DNA of 64,000 bases from Sclerodactyla briareus (Eukaryota > Echinodermata > Holothuroidea > Dendrochirotida > Sclerodactylidae), in assembly GCA_026419785.1 (NCBI GenBank), contig JAODTK010004732.1:248001-312000 (forward strand), in the 5' to 3' direction. Below the pieces are notes generated by a model. That model was not told where the DNA came from, did not search any database, and was given only the letters and a program-made list of their open reading frames with translations. The translations under genes and the position numbers were made by a program. Positions 1 to 12,268 of the stretch are shown piece after piece. Position 1 is the stretch's first letter. Every line of letters starts with the position of its first letter.

Positions 1-1110
1 AAAGTCAATAATTAGGCCAAATTTTGACTTTGAACACGATAACTCACTCACCTGGATGGATGAAGCTCATACTTGGTATGTGTCTGCCCCATGCATGAGA
101 CATGGACCCATTGTGTTGGGGTCAGCGTCAGAGTTCACCAGGGTCAAAGTCTCGAAACCTTGTGAACATGATAAGTCCAGATGGTTGGTCTGATCCGGGG
201 TTCAAGTTTGGTTTGTTGTATTTTGTTGTGTAGCTTTTCTTATGGGGAGTTACAGGAACCTATTTGTTTTTTGGTGTTAATAACGTATAAGGTCGGGGTT
301 GTATTTTGGTCAAAATAGAATTTGTGAAAGTCACTATAATTGGGCCAAATTTGACTTGTGAAACACGATAACTCGACCCCACCCGGATGGTTGTAGATCT
401 ACTTGGTATGTGTGTTCCCATGTGATGAGTACAGAATCCTGTTGTTTTGGGGTTCAGGTAGAAGTCATTGAGGTCACCAGAGGTTAAAAGTCTGAAAACT
501 TGTGACCACGATAAGTCCAGAATGGTTGTTGGTGTTTTGTTTTGTTGTTTTTTTGGTCCTTCTGATCGGTAATGCGTCTGTTTGTTCTTTGTGGTCGCTT
601 GCTGGCGTGCCAGGGTGGTCCGTGTGGTTTGGGTCAAATTTGGGGTGTAGCTTTCTCATGGGGAGGACAGGAATCCTATGATTTTGGTATAGTTGGGGGT
701 TGATTCGGTCACAATAGAAAATTTGTGGAACGGTCAACTAATTGGCCAATTTTGGCTTTGTGAACACGATAAATGGACCCCACCTGGAGGATGAAGCTCA
801 TACTTGGTATGTGTGTTCCCCCATGATTGAGTACAATGGACCCTATGTTAGGTCGGTCAGTGGTCAATGATGGGCACCAGAGGTCAAGTCCTGAAAACCT
901 GGTGAACACGATATAAGTCAGAATGTGTATGAATTGGGTTCAAGTTTGGTGTGTCGCTTTCGTATGGGGATACAGGATCCTGTGTTTTGGTGATAGGTCG
1001 GGGGTGATTTTGGTCGCAAATTAGAAAAATTGGGCAGAGCAATGATGTTGGCATTATGCTGGTGAAAACATGATAACTCGACCCAACCTGACTGGATATG
1101 ATGCTCTTAC
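1..1110 (-). repeat. Tandem copies of a dispersed repeat with AGGTCA-type motifs
   Basis: About three and a half degenerate units, roughly 300-390 bp apart. Each has a gaacacgataactc-like block, a gatgaagctcatacttggtatg-like block, a block resembling caggatcctattgttttgg, and an aggtcaccagaggtcaaa-like block. The reverse complement matches the repeat at 48.94-49.74 kb, so this is the same family in the opposite orientation. Units differ by many small indels. Short open frames inside are not genes. Confidence 0.75.
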
Positions 1111-1984
1111 TTTTTTTTGTATGTGGTGTTCACGATAAGAAGTTCAGAATCTATTGCTTTGAGTCACCATAGGTCAAAAGTCTGAAATCCTGAAATAGTG
1201 TGTGGATTTCAGAATATAGGAACCTATGGTTGGTACAAATGCGAAATTTGCAGACGGTAGTTTCCCACAATGAGATGGTACAATTCCCTTGGGCCTTGAG
1301 GTCTTTGCATAGGTTGCTCAGCAAAAGTCAAGAATCACAGCCTCTTTGGCTTTCTGGTTCAAATTTTATTACACAAGCATGGTAAACGTGGTTTGAAGGG
1401 GATGCACACAATTTTAGGAATTATAGATCAAGCATTAATCGACTTCAAAGCGAAAATAAATGCACTCTCATCATGGAGGAGTGAAAATTCAGCAACTTTT
1501 GTGTAAACCCAAGGCGCCATTCATTGGTTCCCCTTGTGGCATCATTGGACTAGACAATGATTGTAGATACACAAAAAATGACTGTGTTCCGGAACTCCAA
1601 AATTTAGGATTATGTTATCAAACATGCTTTGTCATTTATGTAGTTCCCACAAGCAATTGGATGCAATCTAACTTGTGAGTTTCAATACCACCAACCTTGA
1701 CATGCTATCGTTAATGAGGCATTACCTCTTTGCCCTCCAACAGGTCCAGTTTTCTGTGATGGGAGTTACTCTTCGAGGATGAACCAATGAGATGTGGCTA
1801 ACACATTGGTTTGAGAAGGTGAGTTTGGGTTTCTTTCCAGACTTCAGTTAAGAGGTAGTAGTCAGTCATGAGCACAATGAACCGAGTACTGGTTAGTGTG
1901 CACAGAAAGCCCTTGAAAAAAGATACCTCTTTTGGCTTCAGTAAGAGTTGCATTTTTTTTAACTGTTTTTGCATGGCAAATGCT
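1111..1984. other. Unassigned stretch
   Basis: No gene, RNA or clear repeat seen. The first 80 bases may be a decayed edge of the preceding repeat, with a ggtcaaaagtctgaaat-like block near 1172. The short open frames at 1200-1678 have no recognisable motif or splice context. Confidence 0.4.
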
Positions 1985-2150
1985 TGTTGTGATAACTTGG
2001 ACCAGTCCTGGATGGATGAGCTCACATGAATTAGGGGGGCTCCCACTGATGAGTGCTGCCTACGTCTTAGTTCAGGTAGGCAATAGTCATCTGAGGTCAA
2101 CCTGAGGCAAGTCTGATGAAACCTTGTAAACCGATCCAGGAAGTTTAATA
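1985..2150 (-). repeat. Fragment of the TGACCT/AGGTCA dispersed repeat
   Basis: Shows in the same order the blocks of the repeat at 1-1110: gataacttgga, ggatggatgagctca, tcatctgaggtca, and aaaccttgtaaaccgat near the end. It is one decayed unit separated from the main cluster by about 870 bases. Confidence 0.55.
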
Positions 2151-3890
2151 AGATGGTTGAGCGAGTGCACAAACCCTATCATTTTGCTGTGGTACAAGGG
2201 GCAATTGTGGTAAAAAAAAAGTTTGAAGTGGAGGATATGTTGGGCTATTTAGGAATGCAAATACGAAAATGGAAAGGCCAAGATGAGGAAGGTCAAAAAC
2301 CATTCAGGTCTTCTGAGATCAGTCTGAAAAAACGTGGGCTGGGAGAAACGTCAATCCAGAATGCTTGATTGCAAATTGGTGTACAACTATACATGGAGAT
2401 TAAACATTGGTTAACACAATGAATCTTGCGATAGGATGCATCACGTCTGTTTGAATATGATGTGATCGTCCTCAAGAGGACATTAATATGCACTTGGTGA
2501 AGAAAAGAAAACAAAAAAACCTACTCCATTCTAATGGTCCTCAAAGGACTGTCAAGAGTCACCATTGGGGAACGGTCTATACCCGGGTTACTGAGTGGTT
2601 TGTGCTAGTGGCACCCACATTCTTGCGATTAGAGGCAGGTTCGCTCACTGTATAAACCTGTAGGACCACGATGGGTTGTGTTTCGTGCTACTATGACTAA
2701 TGCTGGGCTGTACCCTAGGCTGTTTGGAAAGAAACAGCTGTCCTGGAATTCAACATGGACAGAAGGCTCAATAGTAATTTGAAGTTAACAGACAGCTTAG
2801 ATCAATTGGTAAATTGTTTCCTGGTGGGCATTAGCATTTGCTGTGCATTGTGAAAAAAGGAAAGGGTGATATGCGCTCTCGATGTTTGATGTCCGTATTT
2901 GGCAAGTAAACAATCGGTATGTGGTATGCATAAATATATTGTATTAGTATTGTGGCTAGTGTAATCTCCTATAGATAGGTATGGAACTTCATTGTAACGT
3001 CTTGCTTCATCAGATTAAATCCATATCAGTCTTCAGTAGTGAGAGCCATCAAAAGGATGGGTACGGTATAGCAGCAGTGTGCCAATTCTTGCTCGTTCTG
3101 ACCAGTAGTAATTCACCTCTTTTTACCACTTACCAATTCCCACTCACAGGCAGCCCCAATGGTACTTACAATATTCAGCCAGTGGCGAGGTCCAAGATCA
3201 AAGAAGCCAAGGTAGCGTGGAATAGAGAGTGGGGTGAACACAGACTGGTGGCTAGAGCAACTGGGCAGGGGGGAGAGAATTAAAAAAACGGAGGATTCCC
3301 GCGAGGGTTGTAGAGTTTCCACCTCGCTGGTTCGACACAGCATTGCAGCCAGATTCCGATGGAGAGGCTAAAGATTCTATTCATTAAACCATGACTCGGT
3401 TCATCACGGCGAACGAATGCGTAATAGTCTCTGAGGAATGGAGCCACATGTCTAATCAATCTACAAATCATGTAAAATGTAAAAATAATGGGAAGACTTA
3501 TCACAGATGAGTGAAATTATAAAATAAAAATGAATAAAAAATGCGGTGTTTAGGAGATTAACCAGTTTAATCTGCGATAAAACAATTGAAAGCTGTTTAG
3601 TACAAGTCTTGAGTTAGGGGTAATATTCCTGATTAGATCACATCGGATGTACAACATAGGTAGTTCTCCACATTTAACTTGTTCAAATTGTATTTCGCTC
3701 GACAATATTGGACGGGGCCCATCACTCCACTGATGGAGACCCCCGAATTGCATTGGTCACGATGTGTAACGCAGTTACAACAAGAACATGCTGTGTTGGG
3801 GTGGACGAATGACAGAATGGTATCAGTGATGCTTGTGAAGCGAACAATATGATTCAAATTCAGCCCAGTAAACGGGGACGTTTCCCCACG
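2151..3890. other. Unassigned stretch
   Basis: No gene or RNA supported. Open frames here (for example 2153-2368 and 2981-3283 on plus) are short, AT-biased and have no motif or splice pattern. Confidence 0.4.
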
Positions 3891-4187
3891 GTGCTTACTT
3901 GAGTTGAAGCGAGCGTGGTCTCAGTCTTCACTTCTGGTTTGCTAGGCTGCATGGATTTGTGCGTGGGTTCTATGGGTGGGTTTGGGATATTTGCAATAGG
4001 CCGCGGTGGAAGGCTGTGAGCAGTCACGTCGGGCGTGAATCATCTGCTCCTCCAGGTCCCGAGAAAGTGATCGACCTGGAGTTCACTGACGATCTTTCCA
4101 GAAGAGACGTTAAATGGCGGTGCGGGAAGCAGGTTGGGAAGGGTACACCAATGCCCTCAATGTCATTGAGAATAGTCAAGGAGATGG
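3891..4187 (+). repeat. Dispersed SINE-tail-like repeat, copy 1
   Basis: Closely resembles 54331-54643 on the same strand. Shared anchors in order are gtcttcacttc, ggatatttgc, a gaatcatctgctcctccagg-like block, gttcactga, gacgttaaatggcggt and gcaggttgggaa. The gacgttaaatggcggtcccg style of block is common in the 3' part of tRNA-derived SINEs of marine animals; that assignment is from memory of such families. No tRNA-like head is visible. Confidence 0.6.
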
Positions 4188-7104
4188 GCTTAAGTGGCGT
4201 CGAACTGGTAGAAATCGAATCAAGCAAATTCTTGATGGTTTTACCTGTCTTGACAATTTGAATGGCAGAAAAAAACTATACCCTGTGAGAAACATTCTTC
4301 ACTTTTGAACAAGAAGTGATATATTACAGTAGGACTGCCCAGTGTGGCATACTGCAGGAAAGGTTGTAAGTGTCAAATGAAATCCGACAGGAGATTGGGA
4401 ATGGTATCAACATCTTAAAAGACAACTGCAGCTTGTATACAACGAAGGTTATAACGTGGAGAATGGAAAAGTATATCTATCCGTCGAAACTCCATTTCAT
4501 TATGATGTTCCTTCAAAGTTTGGTCCATTAGCGAGAAATGGGAGAAACCGATTACACAATAATGCATGATGTCACACTTGGGACAACCATGGAAGTTATG
4601 TCATTATTTCATTGTTTCCCTTTGTTGAAAGGTCAACATTCAGCGGAGGTTTTGTTGTCTTTTGTCACCAAAGGAAGAACCATCAACACCTTACCAACCC
4701 CATACAGCAATCCTCTCCAGCAATCCTCTCCCCATAGAATAAATGCTCTTCGAAATGGAACTAATAACGAGGAGTTTCAATAAAAAACAAAGATTGTTTG
4801 CAGGGTTGCAAATATGACCTTCAGTTTCATTGCAGGATGGGATGCTTTTTGATCTTGCGCAGACACATGCACAAATTCAAAAGACTGTAACTCCTTAACG
4901 GGGAAATCGTATGAACTTGGGGTTGGACTGACGCATTCAGTCTACTCCAGCTAAGCTATCAGAGCCTCGGTATAATTACCTGCAGTTTGTCCTTAACACA
5001 GACTATGTTGGTAAAACATCATGATTTAGCAAACAAACCCAGTATTTGCCACAAACAATAAATATAGCGAGGTACTGATTGACCAACTATCCTTTATAAA
5101 CAGGCCCAGCACCTACAAACCCTCCCGAAAATCTTAGTTCCGGCTGTCTGCTCAAGAAGCAAGATTCCAACTGAAGATTAAGTCTGTCCAACTTTCGACT
5201 TCTCTAAAAGAAACAAAGCAAACATTGTCAAGACCTCTTGATGAAGTCCTCTCACCATAGCCGTACCTGCCTCCAGAATCCAACAAGGTAAAAAATGTTG
5301 CAGGTGATATGAGAATGAATTCGAGGGAAGTTCGTGCAATTCGGATGACAAGATGAAATTTACGACTGCAATTTTCACGGGTACCCCATAGCATATTCAT
5401 AATTGTGTATTTAAGGACATGTTCAGGAGAATCAGATCCAGGTGTTTTGAACCAGGGCTAGACCATGCAGCGGTTTACAGAGAGGGCAGGGGGGGGGGTG
5501 GTAACCACTACCAAAATTTGCGGAGAATGCAACGATATCAATTACGGACACCCACCAACCCAGGAATCAATATTTCTTTAAGTTTTTTCTTTAGTTTGAG
5601 CCGGTTGTATGGTCAAATAGCCTGTCGATCCTGGCAGTCATGCCAAAGAATTTCTTATAATTTGACTACACTAATTTTTGCACAGTGGATGAATGCTTCA
5701 CACAGTATTGGGGAAAGATGCAGGGACGCCAAGAATGGATAGGCTGTGAGTACTGCTGTTAAAAGTAAGATGAGTTGGAAACTGTAGTGTAATGTTATGT
5801 TCAATTGTGTTTTGATAGAGAAAAACTTTTATAGATTTATTAGCGAAGTGGACAGTATAACCTCGTAACCCAAGTCTAATGGCAGTCGTTGGTGTACTAC
5901 TGGGCATGGTCGTTTCAGACACTCTTGAGTTACCCCAACTTGATTCATTTTTTTAATGGTCAAGAGTTTGTTTGTCGTACTTTTCTCCACATAGACCTTT
6001 TGCAAGTGAGAGATTAATGCTGTATATATGACAGAAGAGCAATTGTGTAAGCTGGATCTAATTCATCTGTAGGTTATGTTAATGGTGCGGTGTGTCGTTC
6101 ACCCTATGCGAGATGACACATCAATCACCAGCATCAGCAGATCAGCGTATCTGTTCATCGTCTAGTTACTGGATTCTCTGCGCTGAGGAACAGACCCTAG
6201 AAACAAAAGCAAAAGTATTGTGCTTCGATCTCAACGAGTCCTGACGTTTTTTAGTCCTTATTCACAATTTTGTGGTGCCACCGACGAAAACATGCACACG
6301 TGGGGGGCTTCACCACTGTGGGTTTGTGGCATCAGTCAGGCTGGAGGACTTGAGTTCGGTCTGGAACTGGTTGGTTCCGACTTGTGGACGTGAAAATTGA
6401 ATTCTCATACACGAGTGAAAGAGTCACAGGATAATATCACCTCGCCTGACAGACCTTACAGGCACCATGATTCTCACATTGGTAAACCGACTGTCCTTTC
6501 CGGTTACACAATGATTTGTTAGGCATTCAAATGCACGCGGTGTTTTCTTTCAGATATGCAGAATGACTATGCTATTTTTCATAACATAGTCCGGTGGGAA
6601 ATTTTTTTTTGTCCCCTCCTTGAGAGAGCTGCACACAGGGGGGGGCGCCTCAGGAATCAGTTTTCACCATCAAAGCCCGACTTGCCCGCGAGGAGGAACA
6701 TGAACAGTTATTTAGGAAGGGGGAGAATTCTAAGCGGGATTCAGTCCCAGAATGAATTGGACCGTTTGTGGGGTGCACCAATTCGTCACCATTGCTATGA
6801 CATCGGCGCAATGCAGATCGGGTCCACAGACTTTTACGCTGTCTTCTTGTTCCAGAGGTTCTACATTTTTCTGTTTATTTATTTTTTGTGTATTCTTTGT
6901 ATTCATTGAGGGTTTGGTCTTCCAGATATATATATTTATGTGGATATAGAGGAGAGAGGAGAATGAGTAAGAGGAAGAAGGATAATCCATAGCTATAGGT
7001 AGGAGTATCCTTAGTAGTCACGGTGTATAAAGCCAGATGCTTGCGAGGGTGTCTTCATAGTACAACTCTGTCGGTAATACTCAGCGTTCTTTAAAATGAG
7101 TTGC
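4188..7104. other. Unassigned stretch
   Basis: No supported gene. Contains a short G run near 5491 and scattered AT-rich sequence. Short open frames on both strands lack recognisable domains or splice sites. Confidence 0.4.
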
Positions 7105-7420
7105 GGAGGGCGGATAGCTCAGTCGGTCGAGCTCCCAGACTGCAAAAACATTGATTGCGAGTTCGGAGGGCCATGGAAGCCCAGGATTTCGGCATTGCTG
7201 TTGGAAAAAGCATGTCTCCTGAAATTTCCGACGCCACCCACGTGTAAAAGGGGGAACCTTGTTAAGTGACTGGTCTGAAGCGTATTTTGAGGCTATGTGG
7301 CAGCCGTATTGGGAAGTCCCCAGGGGACACGGAAAAAGTGACGACCGCTGAAATAAGCTCAGGGGAGAAAAGCCAGAGGTGCGTGCTGTAGAGTAAGGGT
7401 TGTGCCAGGGGTGACGAGTC
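7105..7420 (+). repeat. tRNA-derived SINE, degenerate
   Basis: Begins with a tRNA-like head: ggatagctcagtcggtcgag matches the A-box region of a tRNA gene, followed about 35 bases later by a weak B-box (gcgagttcg). A family-specific body follows with no anticodon-arm fold, so it is not a functional tRNA gene. Similar heads occur at 16796 and, on minus, at 38735. The 3' limit is approximate. Confidence 0.55.
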
Positions 7421-7993
7421 ACTGATGATAAGGGCTAATATCTTTAAAGCGCTATGAGCGTGTCTATAAGAACAAGATATTATTATCGAGTAGGCACCTG
7501 TTTATGTGCCGTTTTCCCAATCCTGAATTGGTGTCTTCTTTTGAATGGTGCCATTCAATGGCCTTAGAGCAGTGAATGGTGATTAGTGGGACTGGTTTAG
7601 AGAAAGTACAAATAGAGGGTGTGTGGGAGGTTGCTTGATGGACAGTACTAAAACTTCCTGTTCTGCCACTGAAAGAACTCCTTCATGGAGGGGTATTGTG
7701 TTTACTACAAAAAAGCAGTCTGGGTCCGATCTCTACACCTGTCAAGATAGTTTCACATGTAATAGGCTGTCTGCATCAATTACTAATCATTCCAATCAGG
7801 AATAAGGCCGGACCAGCGTGACAGCAATGAAACCAAGGTCGTCATGGATATGGGTCAAATCCAGCGATCAGTACCCTATATTATGTGCTTATGGTATTCT
7901 GTGCTCACTATAGTGTAGTATAATAGCCATTTCTCTTGTGACAGTTGAGATTGTAACGTTGGTTGGTGGGTGAGAGCATATAGCAAACTAGAT
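7421..7993. other. Unassigned stretch
   Basis: No gene, RNA or repeat boundary recognised. Confidence 0.4.
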
Positions 7994-8560
7994 ATGTGTA
8001 GGAGGGTAAACCGCCCACGGTGTATATCCCCACTTTGAGAACTCATTGGGGAGAAGTTATCTAACACCCCATAATCTGGTGTCAGAAACCAAGATAACTT
8101 TAAACAATTTTGTGGTAATCCATGGAAGTTGATAGGCACATGAATTATGCAAAGTTGATCAACGATGGCTTTGAAGGGATTCTCATTTTATGAGGAAAAA
8201 TGGTAGCCCCATCCACCAAGTTTTCGTGCAATATGACAAGGTTTGGAAAATTGATAGATTTTGAAAATGTGACCTCTGATGACCTTGACAATAACCTCAA
8301 CATTTTTCGGGATCACTGTAGTCCCTACCCACCAAGTTCATTAAAATCTGACCAAAGTCTGGAAAATCACCCAAATCGCAATTGGACCTTCGAGACTGAA
8401 ATGACCTCCACATTTTCAGGATCAACAATAGTCCCTACCCACCAAGTTTCGTTCGCAATCCGACTAACTGAAAATTCGCATAAATTATGCAAAGCGGCCC
8501 CCAAGAATTGTCAGTGATGCCCCTTTCGGAACAATGCATCAATGGGTATCAGTAGACGTT
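7994..8560 (+). repeat. Dispersed AT-rich repeat, copy 1 (partner at 59.1 kb)
   Basis: Shares long blocks with 59116-59745 in the same order: gggtaaaccgcccac, attggggagaagttatctaa, caccccat, aattatgcaaagttgac, and two or three internal sub-repeats of the type atagtccctacccaccaag. The sub-repeats contain the recurring theme gacctccacatttt. The 3' GC-rich end of the 59-kb copy is missing or decayed here. The open frame at 8200-8517 lies wholly inside it and is not a gene. Confidence 0.75.
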
Positions 8561-9991
8561 AGTTCAGGAAGTGTCATTTCGGCACTTCCAGTTTAAATAT
8601 GGCAATTCCACGGTAACTGTGCGCCATAACACGCAGAAACAAAATCTTGTCATCATTGGTGGGAAAGAGGAACACAAAGGGTGTAAACTGGACGGAGAAC
8701 ACCAACAACAGCTTATGGAGTGTACCTTTGCAAGAAAATATTCCCATAAATGTAATAGAAATAGAGGTTTGCATATGGATAAAAAAGATCTTCTTTACGA
8801 CAACCCTTCTTAGCCATATGGGAAATCACATATTTTTTAATTGTATATATAATTTTTTTGGAGGGGGGTGGAATTTTCAATGACACTGCACTCGGGCTGT
8901 CAAGGTTTCTCGAGTCTGAGAAATGAAGCCCTGATTTGTGGAGCTTCCCATGGGTAGCTTCGCAGAGCGTGTATTGTCGCAAGACTTGTCTAAATGCAGA
9001 ATAACATCTGGGGCAAATGCTGAATTGCCCTGAATAGGGCGAAGATGAGAAGAGGGGTTTTGCACAGTATGTAGTTAAGGAGGAGAGTGGTATTGTAAAT
9101 CAGCAGCATCAATGGACTGGAATATACATGTACATTCATTCATCTCGGAAGTTGCTTCGATTCAGTACTATGTGAAATATATTTATATTTCGCATTTTGG
9201 GCAATTCCGTAACTACATTTTGTTTCATTTCAGTGCATAGAAATAGAATCGACCCGATACAGTACAAGTCTTTTGTTCTTACGCGCCTAATAACACAAGC
9301 TTCCTCATGTTAGTTGGTTAATTCTACTATATTACAACTATATTTTTTTTTTTTTTTTTTTTTTTCACAGTTGAAAACAGTGCATCCTTGTGAAACGTTT
9401 ATAATCATGCTAGGAGTTAGATTCACAAGACCCCTAAGGCATTGCATAATTGTAGTACGTATTATACCTAATACATATGTATGCGTAGAAGGCTCGATCA
9501 TGGATGAGTCAAGAGTGACGATCCTTCGCTTTGATCTTGATACGCCCTAGTGTGCCATTCGCTGTTTCTCCCGCATAATATTGATATATATTATTCATGT
9601 AAGTCATTATGGAATATCGTGAGGTTTTGTGGGGAGTGTGCAAAGACGTCGGCTGGACCCTCAGTTGTAATGTGAACTGAAACTGGCCACACAGGGGGTA
9701 GATTAAGGCAGGGAAATCGCTCAGTCTCTGAGCAATAGGATCAAGGAATGCAGAACTAACATATGGTTGTATTGCTTAGTGGAAGCATTCTGAATAGAAG
9801 GGTGTATCGCATGTTAGCGCCCCGAGGGCGGAAGCACCAATTAAACCAGTTTCCGGGGGTATAGAAGAGATTTACCAATAGGCCTGTTCGAATTGTCACC
9901 ACTCTCCAAAAAATGAACCAATCCAGCCTGTGGTATTGTAAGTATGGGGCGAAGGGGAAAATCTGTGAGTTTAGGGGTAGGATGTGTAAGA
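8561..9991. other. Unassigned stretch with a poly-T tract
   Basis: No supported gene. Contains an almost pure T run at about 9342-9365. Peptides of poly-F or poly-K type read across such runs are artefacts of composition. Confidence 0.45.
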
Positions 9992-10041
9992 TTGGGATCA
10001 TGCGAAAAAAAAAAGGAAAAAAGAGATAATCATCAAAATAC

Positions 10042-10078
<37 letters not shown>

Positions 10079-10900
10079 GAATAATATAAAAAAAAAATGC
10101 GAAAGAAAAAAAGAAAAAGGGCGAAAAAAAAAAAAAAAAAAAAAAAAAAAGAAACAAAGAAAAAAAGGAATCCTAAAAAGTCCAAGACAAAAAAAAGAAA
10201 AAAGAAAAGATGGACTTACATAAAAGCGCACAAAAAAAGGAATCAAAAAAAGGAACTAGAAAAATTAATAAAATAAAAAGATTAAAAAAGAAAAAAAAAA
10301 AAAAAGAAAGAAGAAAAACAACAAGAGTAAAAAAAGAAAACATAAAATTCAAGTCAATTTTGAGCAGAAAAAAGAACACATTAAAAAATACAAAAAAAGG
10401 GGAAAAAATTTCATCAAAAAAAAAAAAGAAAAGAAAAAGAACAAAAAAAAAGACACCTAGAAATAATAAAGTATAAAAGAACAAAAAAAAAAGGAAAAAA
10501 CAAAAGCGAAACATAAAAAAAAAAATAAAAAAAAAAGGGGAGATATAAATTGAAAATAAAAGATATAGGGAAAAACGGGAAAAAAAAAAAGCGGAAAATA
10601 AAATATTGATAAAAAAAAAAAAAAAAAGAAAAGAAAAAGCTATGAATTAGAAGCTAATTACCATTAAACCATAAAATAATCCGAAAATAAAAAAGAAAAA
10701 AAAAAAAACAAAGAACATATTATAACACACATAGAAAGCAAATAAATTGATACCAAAAAAAAGAAAAAGAAAATAAGAATAATCCCCATACAAGGAAATG
10801 TAAAAAGAAAACAAAAAAGGAAAAAGGAAAAAAGTCGAATATAAGAATTAGCATAAAACTAAGTACTTAGAAAAAAAGATTCGAAAAGAAAAAAAAGAAA
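9992..10900. repeat. Extreme A-rich low-complexity tract
   Basis: About 900 bases that are overwhelmingly A on the plus strand, broken by isolated G, T and C, with pure A runs of 20-30 near 10043 and 10127. Flanking DNA has ordinary composition. Open frames on either strand give only poly-K or poly-F peptides. It could be a degenerated and expanded poly(A) tail of a retroelement, a real A-rich satellite, or a long-read/polishing artefact; the sequence alone cannot tell. Confidence 0.85.
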
Positions 10901-11548
10901 TGGAATTGTCTGCACACTGGTTAGTGCAACGTTCAAATGACAGCGGTACCCCTGTGACCTTGACCATAGAATTCTCAATATCAATAGCGTACTGTGAGCA
11001 TGGTATAACTGCACACTAGCACCCCTAAAAAGTTTACTTTCTCTAGTGAAGATTGCAGGATCTGAATAGTCACCACCAAACAAAAGAATGCATTCCACCA
11101 ACTGTTTCGGATGAGAGTTTTTTCTATTCGTAGAATTACAATTTAATCATACATTTGTTCTCGTGTTTCAATCTATATATTATTGCACAGTTCATTTCTG
11201 GACATGAGCCGTTTGTGGATAGCAAATTGAAGAATATTACTTGGAAGCCATTTAGTCCATGCTTGACAGGGCCTTGTGAAGAGTTGAAATTTCTAACATT
11301 CATGTGAGCTCGTGATTTTTTAACAGCGTCAGACTACACGTTTTTTTACAAATCACGAACTGCCTGACTTTAACTTTTGCAAAACGATAATTTGCAGGAA
11401 TATGAGAGCAAAAAAAAAAGAAAAAATAATCCACAAATATAATTTGATTCTAGATCTAGCATTGTCTCTGCCCAGCCTTCATATTTTAAAGCCAATGGTC
11501 ATGGAACAGATTCGTAAAATAGCACAGGTGAGAGAGGGCATATGAAAA
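10901..11548. other. Unassigned stretch
   Basis: Ordinary AT-rich DNA after the A-rich tract; no gene, RNA or repeat recognised. Confidence 0.4.
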
Positions 11549-12268
11549 GCCCAACCCCAATCTGGAGGTTCAAGCATGTTGCCTTCTTGAGCTGTTTCAA
11601 TTACTTTTGAGAAATGCGAGGGGAACTATGACATCACTGGGGGAACAATGCAAGGCCCACCCATGGAAACATACACAGTAAAATTGCTGCATTTTTGCCC
11701 CATGATAACTGGAACCGAAGAGGGTATTCAACCGATAAATGGACTAGATTATTAGTAGATCGTGAACGGGAGCGTGCGTTTCATATGGATCCCTCTTGAT
11801 AGTTTGTCATACAAGATTTTCAAAAAGTACATGCTTTACATTGACTTCGGATATAGGCGGGATCCTCGGTTCACCCCATGAGTAAGGCAAATTTTGCAAG
11901 AGTGTTGTGCTCACAACCCAATGTGGAGTAGTTATAGCTTGTTGCCTTGTTGAGAAATTTTAATTTACTTCTGAGAAATTCGAGGAGGAATCTACATAAT
12001 CACATTGGGTACGCTGCGAAGGCGCCATAGACCGTTACACGGTTGAAATGTTGCATTTTTGCGTACAATAACCAGAAGGGATAAGAAAGGTATCATTAGA
12101 AAGTGACGATGATTCTTCAATATTTTGTGAAAAGTTTGTTGGAGTTCAACTTGAATCCAATCTATGTTGTTGTGGTACGAGTATTCAAAAGTACAGTTTC
12201 ACCTTGGCTTTGGATTATCGGGGGATTCCCTGATGTCACAAGGCAAATTTTGCAATACTGATTGTGCC
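11549..12268. repeat. Direct tandem dimer, unit about 362 bp
   Basis: Unit 1 (about 11549-11910) and unit 2 (about 11911-12268) share the same blocks in the same order: a caacccaatctggag-like start, gttgccttnttgag, acttntgagaaat, ttgctgcatttttgc, tcaaaaagtac and aggcaaattttgcaa at the end. Divergence is visible throughout, so this is an old duplication or two adjacent copies of one element. There is no coding content. Confidence 0.75.

Noticed and set aside
260..909. Minus-strand open frames of up to 125 codons
   Set aside because: They lie inside tandem copies of a non-coding dispersed repeat.
7105..7180. Functional tRNA gene on plus
   Set aside because: A-box good but B-box degenerate, with no cloverleaf; better explained as a SINE head.
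8200..8517. 105-codon open frame on plus
   Set aside because: Lies within a dispersed repeat that has a second copy at 59 kb where the frame is not kept.
9756..10514. Long open frames on both strands across the A-rich tract
   Set aside because: Peptides are poly-F or poly-K; openness follows from base composition.
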